A stretch of DNA of 43,830 nt from Variovorax boronicumulans NBRC 103145 (GTDB lineage Bacteria > Pseudomonadota > Gammaproteobacteria > Burkholderiales > Burkholderiaceae_C). Below the pieces are notes generated by a model. It saw nothing but the letters and a program-made list of their open reading frames with translations, ran no database searches and had not been told where the DNA came from. The translations under genes and the position numbers were made by a program. How positions within the stretch are numbered: the first letter of the stretch is position 1; each line of letters starts with the position of its first letter. The stretch is from NCBI RefSeq assembly GCF_001591345.1, contig NZ_BCUS01000048.1, forward strand, positions 1-43,830, in the 5' to 3' direction. This document shows, one piece after another, positions 24,393 to 34,279 of the stretch.

Positions 24393-24683
24393 ATGAAAAA
24401 AGTCCTCACCGCCCTCTCCACCCTCGTGCTCGCCGCCGCGGCGTTCGCGCAGGCCGCACTGCCCCAGGTCGACGGCGAAGTCCGCAAGGTCGACACCGAC
24501 GCCAAGAAGATCACCCTGCGCCACGGCGACATCCCGAACCTCGAGATGACCGGCATGACCATGGTGTTCCGCGTGAGCGACCCGGCGCTGCTCGCCAAGG
24601 TGAAGGCCGGCGACAAGGTGAAGTTCACCGTCGACAAGGTCGACGGCGCACTCACCGTGCTGTCGATCACGCCGGCAAACTGA
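24393..24683 (+). CDS. CusF-like periplasmic copper-binding protein
   Basis: The protein is 96 residues long, with a signal peptide to about residue 20 and a small OB-fold like CusF. The metal motif LRHGDIPNLEMTGMTMVF gives His44, Met55 and Met57 as ligands, equivalent to His36, Met47 and Met49 of E. coli CusF. The tryptophan that caps copper in E. coli CusF is replaced by Met52, so the site could be an all-thioether plus His site. It is the last gene of the copper set, 48 bases after the DUF411 gene, and ends 3 bases from the convergent flavoenzyme gene. Confidence 0.88.
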   Translation: MKKVLTALSTLVLAAAAFAQAALPQVDGEVRKVDTDAKKITLRHGDIPNLEMTGMTMVFRVSDPALLAKVKAGDKVKFTVDKVDGALTVLSITPAN

Positions 24684-24686
24684 ACC

Positions 24687-25988
24687 TCAGGACCTGAAGC
24701 GCCCCGGATCGAAGGGCGCCAGCGGTATCTCCGGCGCAACGCCCGCCAGCAGCTGCGCCGCCAGCCGCCCGGTTCGCGCCGAGCCGCACAGGCCGACGTG
24801 GCCATGCCCGAAGGCCAGCACGATGTCGGCGCTGGCCGCCGACGGGCCGATGCACGGCAGGCCGTCGGGCAGGCTCGGGCGGTGTCCGAGCCAGTGCGCC
24901 ACCGAAGGCGCACCGGGCGCGGGCGGTGCCAGCGACGGGAACATCGATTGCAGATGCGCGTGCAGGATCTTGGCGCGGCGCCAGTCGGGCGCCGCCTCGA
25001 GACCCGCGATCTCCACCTGGCCCGCCGCGCGCAGGCCGCCGTCCATCCAGTGCGCAATGAGTTTGCCGTCGGCCACCATGGTCGGCGTTCGCGGGCCGGC
25101 CGTGGCGCCTTCGAGCACCACGTGGTAGCCGCGCTCGGACTCCAGCGGCACCGCCGAGCCTGCCGCCGCGGCCAGCGGGCCCGAGCGCGCGCCGGCGCAG
25201 ATGGCAGCACCATCGCAGGCGATCTCGCCGACCTCCGTGCGCACGGCGCGCAGCCGGCCGCCCTCGATGCGAAAGCCGGTGGCCCGCGCGGCGACGCGTT
25301 CGGCGCCCGCGTCGAGCGCATGTTGGGCGAGGGCCGCCACGTAGGCGCCCGGATTGCGGCAGTGGCCGGCTTCGGGCACGAAGATGCCGAGCGTGTAGCG
25401 CGTGGCCAGATCGGGCTCGCGACGGCGCAGCTCGTCCGCCGGCCATTCTTCCCACTGGACGCCGGCGCGCCGGCGCACGCGCCAGCCCAGCGCATCGCCG
25501 TCGAACTCGGCGCGCGAACGGTAGGCATGCAGCAGCCCGCGCCGTTCGATGAGCTGCGGCACGCCGGCCTCGGCGGCCAGTTGTGCATGCAGCGCGGGCG
25601 CATCGACCAGCAGCGTGCGCAATGCGTCGGCGGTGCGCTGCACGCGCGCCTCGGTCCAGCCCGAGGCCAGGTAGCGCAACAGCCATGGCAGCGCGCGCGG
25701 CAGGTGGCGCCAGCGCAACGCCAGCGGCCCGAGCGGGTCGGCCAGCCAGCCCGGCACCTTGCGCCAGGCCCCCGGCAGCGCGGGCGGCACCACGGAGTGC
25801 GATGACAGCCAGCCGGCATTGCCGTAGCTCGTGGCCTGCGGGCCACCCGGCTCGCCGGGCTCCACCACCGTCACGCGCAGGCCCGCGCGCAGGGCCTCGA
25901 TGGCGGTGGCGCAGCCCACCGCGCCCGCGCCGATCACCACCACGTGGCGGCTGCCGCCCTCGGGGGAGAAACTTCTTGCAACTGTCAT
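24687..25988 (-). CDS. FAD-dependent oxidoreductase, D-amino-acid dehydrogenase type
   Basis: The protein is 433 residues from the ATG at 25988. The FAD Rossmann motif VVVIGAGAVGCATA is near residues 16-29, and the second dinucleotide half and C-terminal GHGHVGLCGSARTGRLAAQL block match the DadA/glycine-oxidase group. Such membrane-associated enzymes oxidise D-amino acids to keto acids and ammonia. PLESERGYHVVLEG is also typical. It diverges from the P1 peptidase gene with only 40 bases between the two starts, so their promoters must overlap. A shared role in turnover of amino-acid-like compounds is possible. Confidence 0.85.
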   Translation of the reverse strand: MTVARSFSPEGGSRHVVVIGAGAVGCATAIEALRAGLRVTVVEPGEPGGPQATSYGNAGWLSSHSVVPPALPGAWRKVPGWLADPLGPLALRWRHLPRALPWLLRYLASGWTEARVQRTADALRTLLVDAPALHAQLAAEAGVPQLIERRGLLHAYRSRAEFDGDALGWRVRRRAGVQWEEWPADELRRREPDLATRYTLGIFVPEAGHCRNPGAYVAALAQHALDAGAERVAARATGFRIEGGRLRAVRTEVGEIACDGAAICAGARSGPLAAAAGSAVPLESERGYHVVLEGATAGPRTPTMVADGKLIAHWMDGGLRAAGQVEIAGLEAAPDWRRAKILHAHLQSMFPSLAPPAPGAPSVAHWLGHRPSLPDGLPCIGPSAASADIVLAFGHGHVGLCGSARTGRLAAQLLAGVAPEIPLAPFDPGRFRS

Positions 25989-26028
25989 TGTGGGGATCGT
26001 AAAGGTCGCGGTCCCATAATCGGCCGCC

Positions 26029-27057
26029 ATGTCCGCTGCGTCTTCTTCCCCCTCTTCTCGCGCCGGTGCCATCACCGACGTCGCCGGCATCGAAGTCGGC
26101 CATTTCTCCGACACCCGCCGCCCCACCGGCTGCACCGTGATCATTGCGCGCGACGGCGCCGTGGCCGGTGTCGATGTGCGCGGCGCCGCGCCCGGCACGC
26201 GTGAGACCGACCTGCTCTCGCCCGGCAACCTCGTGCAGGAAGTGCACGCCGTCATGCTCGCCGGCGGCAGCGCCTGGGGCCTGGCCGCCGCCGAGGGCGC
26301 GATGCGCTGGCTCGAAGAGCGCGGCGTCGGCATGGACGTGCGCTTCGGCACCCTGCCCATCGTGCCGGCCGCCGTGCTGTTCGACCTGCCGATGGGCGAC
26401 GCGCGCATCCGCCCCGACGCGGCCGCGGGCTACGCCGCCTGCGAAGCCGCCTCGACCGACGCGCCCGCCGAAGGCAACGTGGGCGCGGGCACCGGCGCGC
26501 TGGTGGGCAAGCTCTTCGGCGTGCACCGCGCGATGAAGGGCGGCATCGGCACCGCCTCGGTCACCGTCGGCGGCGTCACGGTCGGCGCACTCATCGCGGT
26601 CAATTCGCTGGGCGACGTGATCGACCCCGACACCGCCCTGCCCGTGGCCGGCGCGCGCACCGAGGACGGCAGCGCCCTGCTCGACACGCGCCGCGCGCTG
26701 CTGCGCGGCGAGCTGCCCAAGCCGCTGCTGGCCGGCACCAACACCACCATCGGCGTGATCGCCACCGACGCGGTGCTGACCAAGGTGCAGGCCAACCGGC
26801 TCGCCATGGTGGCGCACGACGGCCTGGCGCGCGCCATCAACCCGGTGCACACCATGAGCGACGGCGACACGTTGTTCGCACTGGCCACCGGCCGCGTGCC
26901 GCTCGAAGGCGATGCGCCCGGCATGACCGTGCTGAGCACCATGGCCGCCGAAGCCACCGCGATCGCCACCGTGCGCGCGGTGCGCGCCGCACGCGCGATG
27001 ACCGTGGGCGAGCTGCACATTCCCTGCGCCGCCGACCTGGCCGCACCGCGCGGCTGA
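26029..27057 (+). CDS. P1 (S58) family peptidase, DmpA/NylC-like
   Basis: The 342-residue protein belongs to the self-processing Ntn-like P1 family, which includes L-aminopeptidase D-Ala-esterase DmpA, beta-aminopeptidases and the nylon-oligomer hydrolase NylC. The N-terminal ITDVAGIEVGHFSD and the VMLAGGSAWGLAAAEG blocks are characteristic. The probable autocleavage site reads GTNTTIGVIATDA, putting Asn238-Thr239 at the junction. A Thr nucleophile resembles NylC rather than the Ser of DmpA. The substrate may be a D-amino-acid or beta-amino-acid amide. It is divergent from the D-amino-acid dehydrogenase gene and followed after 27 bases by the TAXI gene. Confidence 0.88.
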   Translation: MSAASSSPSSRAGAITDVAGIEVGHFSDTRRPTGCTVIIARDGAVAGVDVRGAAPGTRETDLLSPGNLVQEVHAVMLAGGSAWGLAAAEGAMRWLEERGVGMDVRFGTLPIVPAAVLFDLPMGDARIRPDAAAGYAACEAASTDAPAEGNVGAGTGALVGKLFGVHRAMKGGIGTASVTVGGVTVGALIAVNSLGDVIDPDTALPVAGARTEDGSALLDTRRALLRGELPKPLLAGTNTTIGVIATDAVLTKVQANRLAMVAHDGLARAINPVHTMSDGDTLFALATGRVPLEGDAPGMTVLSTMAAEATAIATVRAVRAARAMTVGELHIPCAADLAAPRG

Positions 27058-27084
27058 CCCGCGCACCGCACGACGAGGCACCCC

Positions 27085-28464
27085 ATGGCGTTTCCCCGCA
27101 CCCTGAAGCTGATCCTGCTGTCGATCCGCGACCTGATCGCCTCGGCTGGCCCGATCGTGTTCATCGTCATCGGCCTGCTGATCGCGGCCTACTGGTGGCT
27201 GCAGCCGCAGCCGCCCAAGCACGTGACGCTGGCCACCGGCCCCACGGGCAGCGCCTATGCGCAGTTCGGCAAGCGCTACGCGGACGCCCTGAAGCACAGC
27301 GGCATCACCGTCGAACTCAAGGCCACCTCGGGCTCGACCGAGAACCTGCAGCTGCTGCGCACCGGCGGCGCCGACGTGGCCTTCGTGCGCGGCGGCAGCG
27401 CCGACCCGGTGGCCGACGAAGAGGCCGGCCTGCGCTCGCTGGGCGCGCTGTTCTTCGAGCCCATCTGGCTCTTCTACCGCACCGACACCGCGCAGAAGAT
27501 CGACCGCAAGACCGGCACGCTGACCTCGCTCACGCAGCTGCGCGGCCTGCGCGTGAACGTCGACCTGCCCGGCAGCGGGCTGCCCGAGATCATGGAGCGG
27601 CTGCTCAAGGCCAACCGGCTCGGGCCCGACGACCTGCTGCTGTCGAACCTCGAGCAGGCCGCCGCGGCCGAGGCGCTGCAGGCCGGGCTGCTCGACGCCA
27701 TCGTGCTGTTCTCGGCCCCGCAGTCGCCGCAGGTGCAGCGGCTGCTGCGCGCCGGCGACATCCAGCTCATGGACTTCGGCCAGGCCGAGGCCTACACGCG
27801 GCGCTTTCCGTTCCTCTCGGCCGTGTCGCTGCCGCGCGGCGTGGTCGACCTGTCGAAGGACCTGCCGCTGCACGACGTGTCGCTGCTCGCCGCCACCACC
27901 TCGCTGCTGTCGCGCGACGAGACCCACCCGGCCCTGCGCCAGCTGTTCGCGCAGGCCGCGCAGACCGTGCACAGCGACGCCGGCTGGTTCAACCGCGCGC
28001 GCGACTTTCCCAACACCCGCACCAGCGAACTGCCCGTGAGCCCCGAGGGCGACCGCGCGATCAACGGCACGCCGCCCTTCTGGCAGCGCTACCTGCCGTT
28101 CTGGGCCAGCAACCTCGTCGAGCGCATGTGGCTGGTGCTGGGCGGCGTGCTGGTGCTGATGCTGCCGCTGAGCCGCGTGATCCCGCCGCTGTACCAGTTC
28201 CGCGTGCGCCGCCGCGTGTTCCGCTGGTACGCGCGGCTGCGCGACATCGAGGCCAAGGTGGACGGGCGCCAGAGCCAGGCCGAGCGCGACAAGCTGCTGG
28301 AAGAACTCGACGACCTCGACCGCGTGGTCAACAAGGTGGCCGTGCCGCTGTCGTACGCCGACGAGCTCTACGCGCTGCGCAACAACATCTACGCGGTGCG
28401 CAAGCGGGCACTCGCGGGATCGGCGGGGGCAGCCGCCGCTGCGCCGGTCCGCGCGGCCACCTGA
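27085..28464 (+). CDS. Membrane-anchored TAXI-type TRAP solute-binding protein
   Basis: The protein is 459 residues long. A membrane segment at about 20-38 precedes the TAXI binding domain, which begins VTLATGPTGSAYAQFGKRYAD and spans to about residue 310. Near 345-363 there is a second hydrophobic segment, LVLGGVLVLMLPLS. A basic, charged C-terminal helix with a coiled-coil look (about 385-445) follows. TAXI proteins usually bind acidic solutes such as glutamate for TRAP carriers, but no DctM/DctQ-type partner lies beside this one. The two-anchor form suggests a sensor or a scaffold rather than a free periplasmic receptor. That is inference. Confidence 0.85.
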   Translation: MAFPRTLKLILLSIRDLIASAGPIVFIVIGLLIAAYWWLQPQPPKHVTLATGPTGSAYAQFGKRYADALKHSGITVELKATSGSTENLQLLRTGGADVAFVRGGSADPVADEEAGLRSLGALFFEPIWLFYRTDTAQKIDRKTGTLTSLTQLRGLRVNVDLPGSGLPEIMERLLKANRLGPDDLLLSNLEQAAAAEALQAGLLDAIVLFSAPQSPQVQRLLRAGDIQLMDFGQAEAYTRRFPFLSAVSLPRGVVDLSKDLPLHDVSLLAATTSLLSRDETHPALRQLFAQAAQTVHSDAGWFNRARDFPNTRTSELPVSPEGDRAINGTPPFWQRYLPFWASNLVERMWLVLGGVLVLMLPLSRVIPPLYQFRVRRRVFRWYARLRDIEAKVDGRQSQAERDKLLEELDDLDRVVNKVAVPLSYADELYALRNNIYAVRKRALAGSAGAAAAAPVRAAT

Positions 28465-28485
28465 CAAAAAGGCCCGGGCGCGCGC

Positions 28486-29616
28486 TTGCTGTCCACGCTG
28501 ATCGATTTCGCCGACCCGCGCACCGACGGGGCGACCCGGCTGCGTGCCGCCTTCGGCGCACCGGTGCGCGTGCTCGTCGCCCATGCGCCGCACGAGGTGC
28601 GCCCTGTGCTGGAGGCCGTCGAGGCGCTGGCCCGCGAAGGCCGCTGGTGCATCGGCCACCTGCGCTACGAGGCCGCTGCGGCGTTCGATCCGGCGTTCGA
28701 GGTGCATGCGCCCGACGGGCCACTGGCCTGGTTCGGCGTGCACGACGCAGCATTGCCGTGGCCCGACGCGCCGGCGCCCGCCGTGGCGCCCGTCGCGTGG
28801 TCGGCCGACCTGTCGCGCGAAGCCTTCGACCGCAACATGCAGGCGATCCACCACGCCATCGCAGACGGCGTGCTGTACCAGCTCAACTACACGGCGCCGC
28901 TGCGCGCGGCCTTCGACGGCGACGCGCAGGCCTGGTTCCACGCGCTGCGGCAGGCGCAGCCCAACGGCTACGGCGCCTTCATCGACACCGGCGACGAACA
29001 GGTGCTGTCGGTGTCGCCCGAGCTGTTCTTCGACCGCGACGGCGACCGCATCCTCGTGCGCCCCATGAAGGGCACCGCGCCGCGCGGCGCCACGCCCGCC
29101 GAGGACGCGGCCCACGCGCTGCGGCTGCGCACCGTGCCCAAGGAGCGCGCCGAGAACGTGATGATCGTGGACCTGATCCGCAACGACCTCTCGCGCGTGG
29201 CCCAGCCCTTCTCGGTGCGCGTGCCGCGCCTCTTCCACACCGAGGCGCTGCCCACCGTGTGGCAGATGACCTCCGACGTGGAGGCCCGGCTGCGCGAAGG
29301 CACGACGCTGGCCGACCTGTTCGCGGCGCTGTTCCCCTGCGGTTCCATCACCGGCGCGCCGAAGGTGAGCGCCATGCGCATGATCCGCGCGCTGGAGCCC
29401 GATGCGCGCGGCGTGTACTGCGGCGCCGTCGGCGTGGTGCGGCCCGGCGGGCACGCGACCTTCAACGTGCCGATCCGCACCGTCACGCTGCGCGGCAATG
29501 ACGCGCGCTGCGGCATCGGCAGCGGCATCACGGCCGATGCGCAGGCGGATGCGGAGTGGGACGAGTGGCGGCACAAGCGCGCCTTTCTCGACGCGGCGGT
29601 ATCTTCGCAACCATGA
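28486..29616 (+). CDS. pabB: Aminodeoxychorismate synthase component I
   Basis: The protein is 376 residues from a TTG at 28486. It has the chorismate-binding fold, with VRPMKGTAPRG (Lys195 as the nucleophilic lysine position), the segment ENVMIVDLIRNDLSRV, and FPCGSITGAPKVSAMRMI. It converts chorismate and ammonia to 4-amino-4-deoxychorismate for folate synthesis; the glutamine amidotransferase partner is not here. It is shorter than E. coli PabB because the N-terminal part is reduced. Its stop overlaps the pabC start by ATGA. In relatives these two activities are often fused, so this pair resembles a split fusion. Confidence 0.9.
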   Translation: MLSTLIDFADPRTDGATRLRAAFGAPVRVLVAHAPHEVRPVLEAVEALAREGRWCIGHLRYEAAAAFDPAFEVHAPDGPLAWFGVHDAALPWPDAPAPAVAPVAWSADLSREAFDRNMQAIHHAIADGVLYQLNYTAPLRAAFDGDAQAWFHALRQAQPNGYGAFIDTGDEQVLSVSPELFFDRDGDRILVRPMKGTAPRGATPAEDAAHALRLRTVPKERAENVMIVDLIRNDLSRVAQPFSVRVPRLFHTEALPTVWQMTSDVEARLREGTTLADLFAALFPCGSITGAPKVSAMRMIRALEPDARGVYCGAVGVVRPGGHATFNVPIRTVTLRGNDARCGIGSGITADAQADAEWDEWRHKRAFLDAAVSSQP

Positions 29617-30245
29617 CCTCCTTCGAGCTGCTCGAAACCCTGGCGCTGACTGATGGCGCATTGCGCGATGCGCCCGCGCACCTGGCCCGCATGCGCAACG
29701 CGGCTGCGCACTTCGGCTATCCGTGGCACGAAGCACACGTGACGGCCTGCCTGGACCAACTACGCACCGCGCATGCCGCAGGCACATGGCGCGTGCGCCT
29801 GCTGCTCGACGCACAAGGCCAACCGCGCGCCGAAGCCTTCGCCATGGACGCTGCGCCGCCGCGCGTGCGCCTGCAACTGGCCGCGCGCGCGTTCGACGAG
29901 GCCGACAGCGAGTTCTCGCGCTTCAAGACGACGCGCCGCGCGCACTACGAGGCGTTCACACCGACCACACCCGGCGTGTTCGACACGCTGCTGTGGAACC
30001 GCGACGGCGAGATCACCGAATGCACGCGCGGCAACATCGCGCTGCGGCTCGACGGCCGCTGGGTCACGCCGCCGCTGCACTGCGGGCTGCTCGACGGCAT
30101 CGGGCGTGCCCGCCGGCTGCGCGAAGAACAACTGACCGAAGCGGTCGTGTGCGTGGACGACCTGCCTCGCGTCGAGGCCCTCGCCTTCATCAACAGCCTG
30201 CGCGGCTGGCTCGACGCCGACCTCGTCGACCACGACGCCCCCTGA
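29613..30245 (+). CDS. pabC: Aminodeoxychorismate lyase (class IV aminotransferase fold)
   Basis: The protein is 210 residues from the ATG at 29613. PLP lysine Lys105 is in FSRFKTTRRAHYEAF. The cofactor-binding TEC TRGN type motif appears as ITECTRGNIALR, and the C-terminal region has the GLLDGIGR loop. It splits aminodeoxychorismate into p-aminobenzoate and pyruvate. It is shorter than stand-alone E. coli PabC (269) and resembles the C-terminal half of fused PabBC proteins, which agrees with the pabB overlap. The amino-branched-chain role of this fold is less likely given the partner gene. Confidence 0.88.
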   Translation: MTSFELLETLALTDGALRDAPAHLARMRNAAAHFGYPWHEAHVTACLDQLRTAHAAGTWRVRLLLDAQGQPRAEAFAMDAAPPRVRLQLAARAFDEADSEFSRFKTTRRAHYEAFTPTTPGVFDTLLWNRDGEITECTRGNIALRLDGRWVTPPLHCGLLDGIGRARRLREEQLTEAVVCVDDLPRVEALAFINSLRGWLDADLVDHDAP

Positions 30246-30252
30246 ACGACAA

Positions 30253-30282
30253 AGCGCGCGGCCCCTTGCGGAACCGCGCGCT
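30253..30282. terminator. Bidirectional hairpin between pabC and ettA
   Basis: AGCGCGCGG and CCGCGCGCT form a nine-base perfect stem with a 12-base loop in the 75 bases between two convergent genes. T-runs on either side are short, so it would be a weak intrinsic terminator or an mRNA-end stabiliser for both transcripts. Confidence 0.55.
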
Positions 30283-30320
30283 CTGATGGTCGAAGCGGCC
30301 GAAGCCGCCCGCGTCCTGTC

Positions 30321-31982
<1,662 letters not shown>

Positions 31983-32276
31983 CTGTGAATGATTACCTTG
32001 GGTAGCTTGGGATTTGCGTAAAAGCACGGTCGTCCGGACAGTGATCCGGGCGCGGCGAACCCATGATTATCGACTCATGCGACAATAGTCCTCGTTGCCG
32101 GGTCCAGTTGCCCGCAAACCGGCTCTCTGCCGGGGACGAAGAAAACCCCAAATCACCGCGGGTCTTCCGGCTCCCACCCCTGACCTTCATCTGCCTTGAC
32201 TGGCTCGGCGTCACCCCAAAACGACGCCTGGCGGGCCGATGCCACTGCGCCGTGTATGGCGCTTGTTGTTTCCACA
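31983..32276. other. Divergent intergenic region of ettA and rhlE
   Basis: No protein gene is credible here. The region must hold promoters for both genes. AT-rich bases cluster near 32060-32095 (including GATTATCGACTC and GACAATAG). The rhlE side forms a leader of up to about 180-200 bases that includes an inverted repeat GGCGTC/GACGCC at 32207-32228. rhlE lacks a clear ribosome binding site just before its ATG, so leader structure may matter for its translation. Confidence 0.5.
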
Positions 32277-34079
32277 ATGAATTTTGACGAACTGAAGCTG
32301 GCTCCCGCCATCTTGAAGGCTGTGCACGAGCACGGCTACGACACCCCCACCCCCATCCAGGCGCAAGCCATTCCCGTGGTCCTCGACGGCCACGACCTGC
32401 TGGGCGGCGCCCAGACCGGCACCGGCAAGACCGCGGCCTTCACCCTGCCGATGCTGCACAAGCTCACCATGAGCCGCAGCGCCACCAACAAGTTCGGCGG
32501 CATCGGCATCCGTGCCCTCGTGCTGACCCCCACGCGCGAACTCGCGGCCCAGGTCGAAGAGTCGGTGCGCACCTACGGCAAGTACCTGCAGCTCGACTCC
32601 ACCGTGATCTTCGGCGGCGTGGGCATGAACCCGCAGATCAGCAAGCTCAAGAAGGGCGTCGACATCCTCGTGGCCACCCCCGGCCGCCTGCTCGACCTGC
32701 AGCAGCAAGGCATGCTCGACCTGAGCCAGGTCCAGATGCTGATCCTGGACGAAGCCGACCGCATGCTGGACATGGGCTTCATCCACGACGTGAAGAAGAT
32801 CCTGGCCCTGGTGCCCAAGGAAAAGCAGAGCCTGCTGTTCTCGGCCACCTTCAGCGACGAGATCCGCGACCTCGCCGGCTCGCTGCTCAAGAACCCGCAG
32901 AGCATCCAGGTCACGCCGCGCAACACCACGGTGCAGCGCATCACGCAGGTGATCCACCCCGTGGGCCGCGGCAAGAAGAAGGCGCTGCTCGCGCACATCA
33001 TCAACGAGAACAAGTGGAGCCAGGTGCTCGTGTTCACGCGCACCAAGTTCGGCGCCAACAGCGTGGCCGAGTTCCTCACCAAGAACGGCATCGAGGCGAT
33101 GGCGCTGCACGGCAACAAGAGCCAGAGCGCCCGCACGCAGGCGCTGGCCGGCTTCAAGAGCGGCGACATCCGCGCCCTGGTGGCCACCGACATCGCCGCG
33201 CGCGGCATCGACATCGACGAGCTGCCGCACGTCGTGAACTACGAAATCCCGAACGTCAGCGAAGACTACGTGCACCGCATCGGCCGCACCGGCCGCGCCG
33301 GTTCGAGCGGCGAGGCCGTGAGCTTCGTGTGCCTGGACGAAGAAGGCTTCATGCAGGAAATCGAACGCTTCACGAAGCAGACGATCCCGGTGCAGAAGGT
33401 CGAGGGCTTCGGTCCTGAAGAAGGCGAACGCGCCGAGCCGATCGCCATGGGTCGCCAGACGATCTGGGGCGGCGCCGGCCGTCCGCCGAGCCGCGAAGTC
33501 ATGCAGGCAGCCGCCAAGGCCGCCCGCACCGAAATGATGTCGCGCATCCGTGAGAACAAGGCCGGCCAGGGTGGCGGCAACGGCGGTGGTGGCGGCGGCA
33601 ATGGCGGCGGTCAACGCCGTGGTGGCGGCCAGGGTGGCGGCGGCCAAGGCCGCAATGCCAACGGTGGCGGCCAAGGCCAGGGCCAGGGCCCGCGCGGCCA
33701 GGGCGCAGCCCGTCCCGCACAGGGCCGCGGCCCGCAGCAAGGCCAGCCGCGCGCACCGCAGCAGCCGCATCACCACGCACCGCACGAAGAGCGCCAACCG
33801 CGCCATCACGGCAACAGCCACAGCCCGACGCAGGCCAACCAGGTCGCGCACCTGCGCGCTGAAGCCGTCGCAGGCGGCGGCGCCGGTCAGCCGGACCCGT
33901 TGCGCACGAGCGTGGACCACATGGGTGGTCGCGGTCGCGGCGGTCGTCCGGGCGGCGGTGGCGGCTACGGCGGCAACCGGTCGGGTGGCGGTGGCCGCTC
34001 GGGTGGCGGCGGTGGTGGCTACGGCGGCGGCGGTGGTGGCCGCTCCGGTGGCGGCGGCGGTCGTTCGTTCGGTCGCTGA
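32277..34079 (+). CDS. rhlE: DEAD-box ATP-dependent RNA helicase, RhlE type
   Basis: The protein is 600 residues long. The Q motif (YDTPTPIQ), AQTGTGKT at 45-52, PTREL, DEAD, SAT, and [10 protein letters not shown] motifs are all in order within about 380 residues. From about residue 425 a long glycine- and glutamine-rich tail begins, with a His-rich part (about 495-520) and RGG/GGG-type repeats to the end. Such tails bind RNA and can drive condensation. RhlE acts in ribosome assembly and RNA turnover. I chose the ATG at 32277 because it gives the canonical [10 protein letters not shown] start; a longer frame has no family similarity. It is followed by a strong terminator. Confidence 0.94.
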   Translation: MNFDELKLAPAILKAVHEHGYDTPTPIQAQAIPVVLDGHDLLGGAQTGTGKTAAFTLPMLHKLTMSRSATNKFGGIGIRALVLTPTRELAAQVEESVRTYGKYLQLDSTVIFGGVGMNPQISKLKKGVDILVATPGRLLDLQQQGMLDLSQVQMLILDEADRMLDMGFIHDVKKILALVPKEKQSLLFSATFSDEIRDLAGSLLKNPQSIQVTPRNTTVQRITQVIHPVGRGKKKALLAHIINENKWSQVLVFTRTKFGANSVAEFLTKNGIEAMALHGNKSQSARTQALAGFKSGDIRALVATDIAARGIDIDELPHVVNYEIPNVSEDYVHRIGRTGRAGSSGEAVSFVCLDEEGFMQEIERFTKQTIPVQKVEGFGPEEGERAEPIAMGRQTIWGGAGRPPSREVMQAAAKAARTEMMSRIRENKAGQGGGNGGGGGGNGGGQRRGGGQGGGGQGRNANGGGQGQGQGPRGQGAARPAQGRGPQQGQPRAPQQPHHHAPHEERQPRHHGNSHSPTQANQVAHLRAEAVAGGGAGQPDPLRTSVDHMGGRGRGGRPGGGGGYGGNRSGGGGRSGGGGGGYGGGGGGRSGGGGGRSFGR

Positions 34080-34115
34080 CAAGACACCGCGGGTGGCACG
34101 CCATCCGGAAACTGA

Positions 34116-34145
34116 AAAAGGGCACCTCGGTGCCCTTTTCTTTTG
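34116..34145. terminator. Intrinsic terminator after rhlE
   Basis: AAAAGGGCACC and GGTGCCCTTTT form an 11-base stem with a two-base loop, followed by CTTTT. It is symmetrical enough to work on both strands. On the plus strand it ends rhlE; on the minus strand it would end the transcript of the lipoprotein gene and the short frame at 34166. Confidence 0.9.
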
Positions 34146-34165
34146 AGCTCCCGCGGGAGCAGCCG

Positions 34166-34279
34166 TCAGCGCGGCGGCGCCGCCTGCATCCGGGCCACGG
34201 GAACCAGCGCGCCTGCGCAGGCCACGGCCAGACCAAGGCCGTGCAGCAGCGTGCGCCGATGCGCCGCAGCTGCGTTCAC
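34166..34279 (-). CDS. Possible 37-residue peptide with a Tat-like signal
   Basis: The frame starts with a GTG that overlaps the stop of the lipoprotein gene (GTGA) and encodes 37 residues. RRTLLHGLGLAVACAGALVP looks like a signal anchor, preceded by a twin arginine, and ends with a basic Ala/Pro tail. No mature domain follows. It may be a small membrane peptide, the remnant of a larger exported protein, or chance. The overlap start and the terminator just downstream favour translation. Confidence 0.35.
   Translation of the reverse strand: MNAAAAHRRTLLHGLGLAVACAGALVPVARMQAAPPR

Noticed and set aside
24667..29814. A 1715-residue open frame on the minus strand
   Set aside because: It runs antisense or out of frame across six well-supported genes, has the Arg/Ala/Gly/His-rich look of GC-rich shadow translation and shows no domain.
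33550..34079. Antisense frames over the glycine-rich tail of rhlE
   Set aside because: They arise from low-complexity GGC/GGT codons and lack any family feature; the helicase frame itself explains the region.
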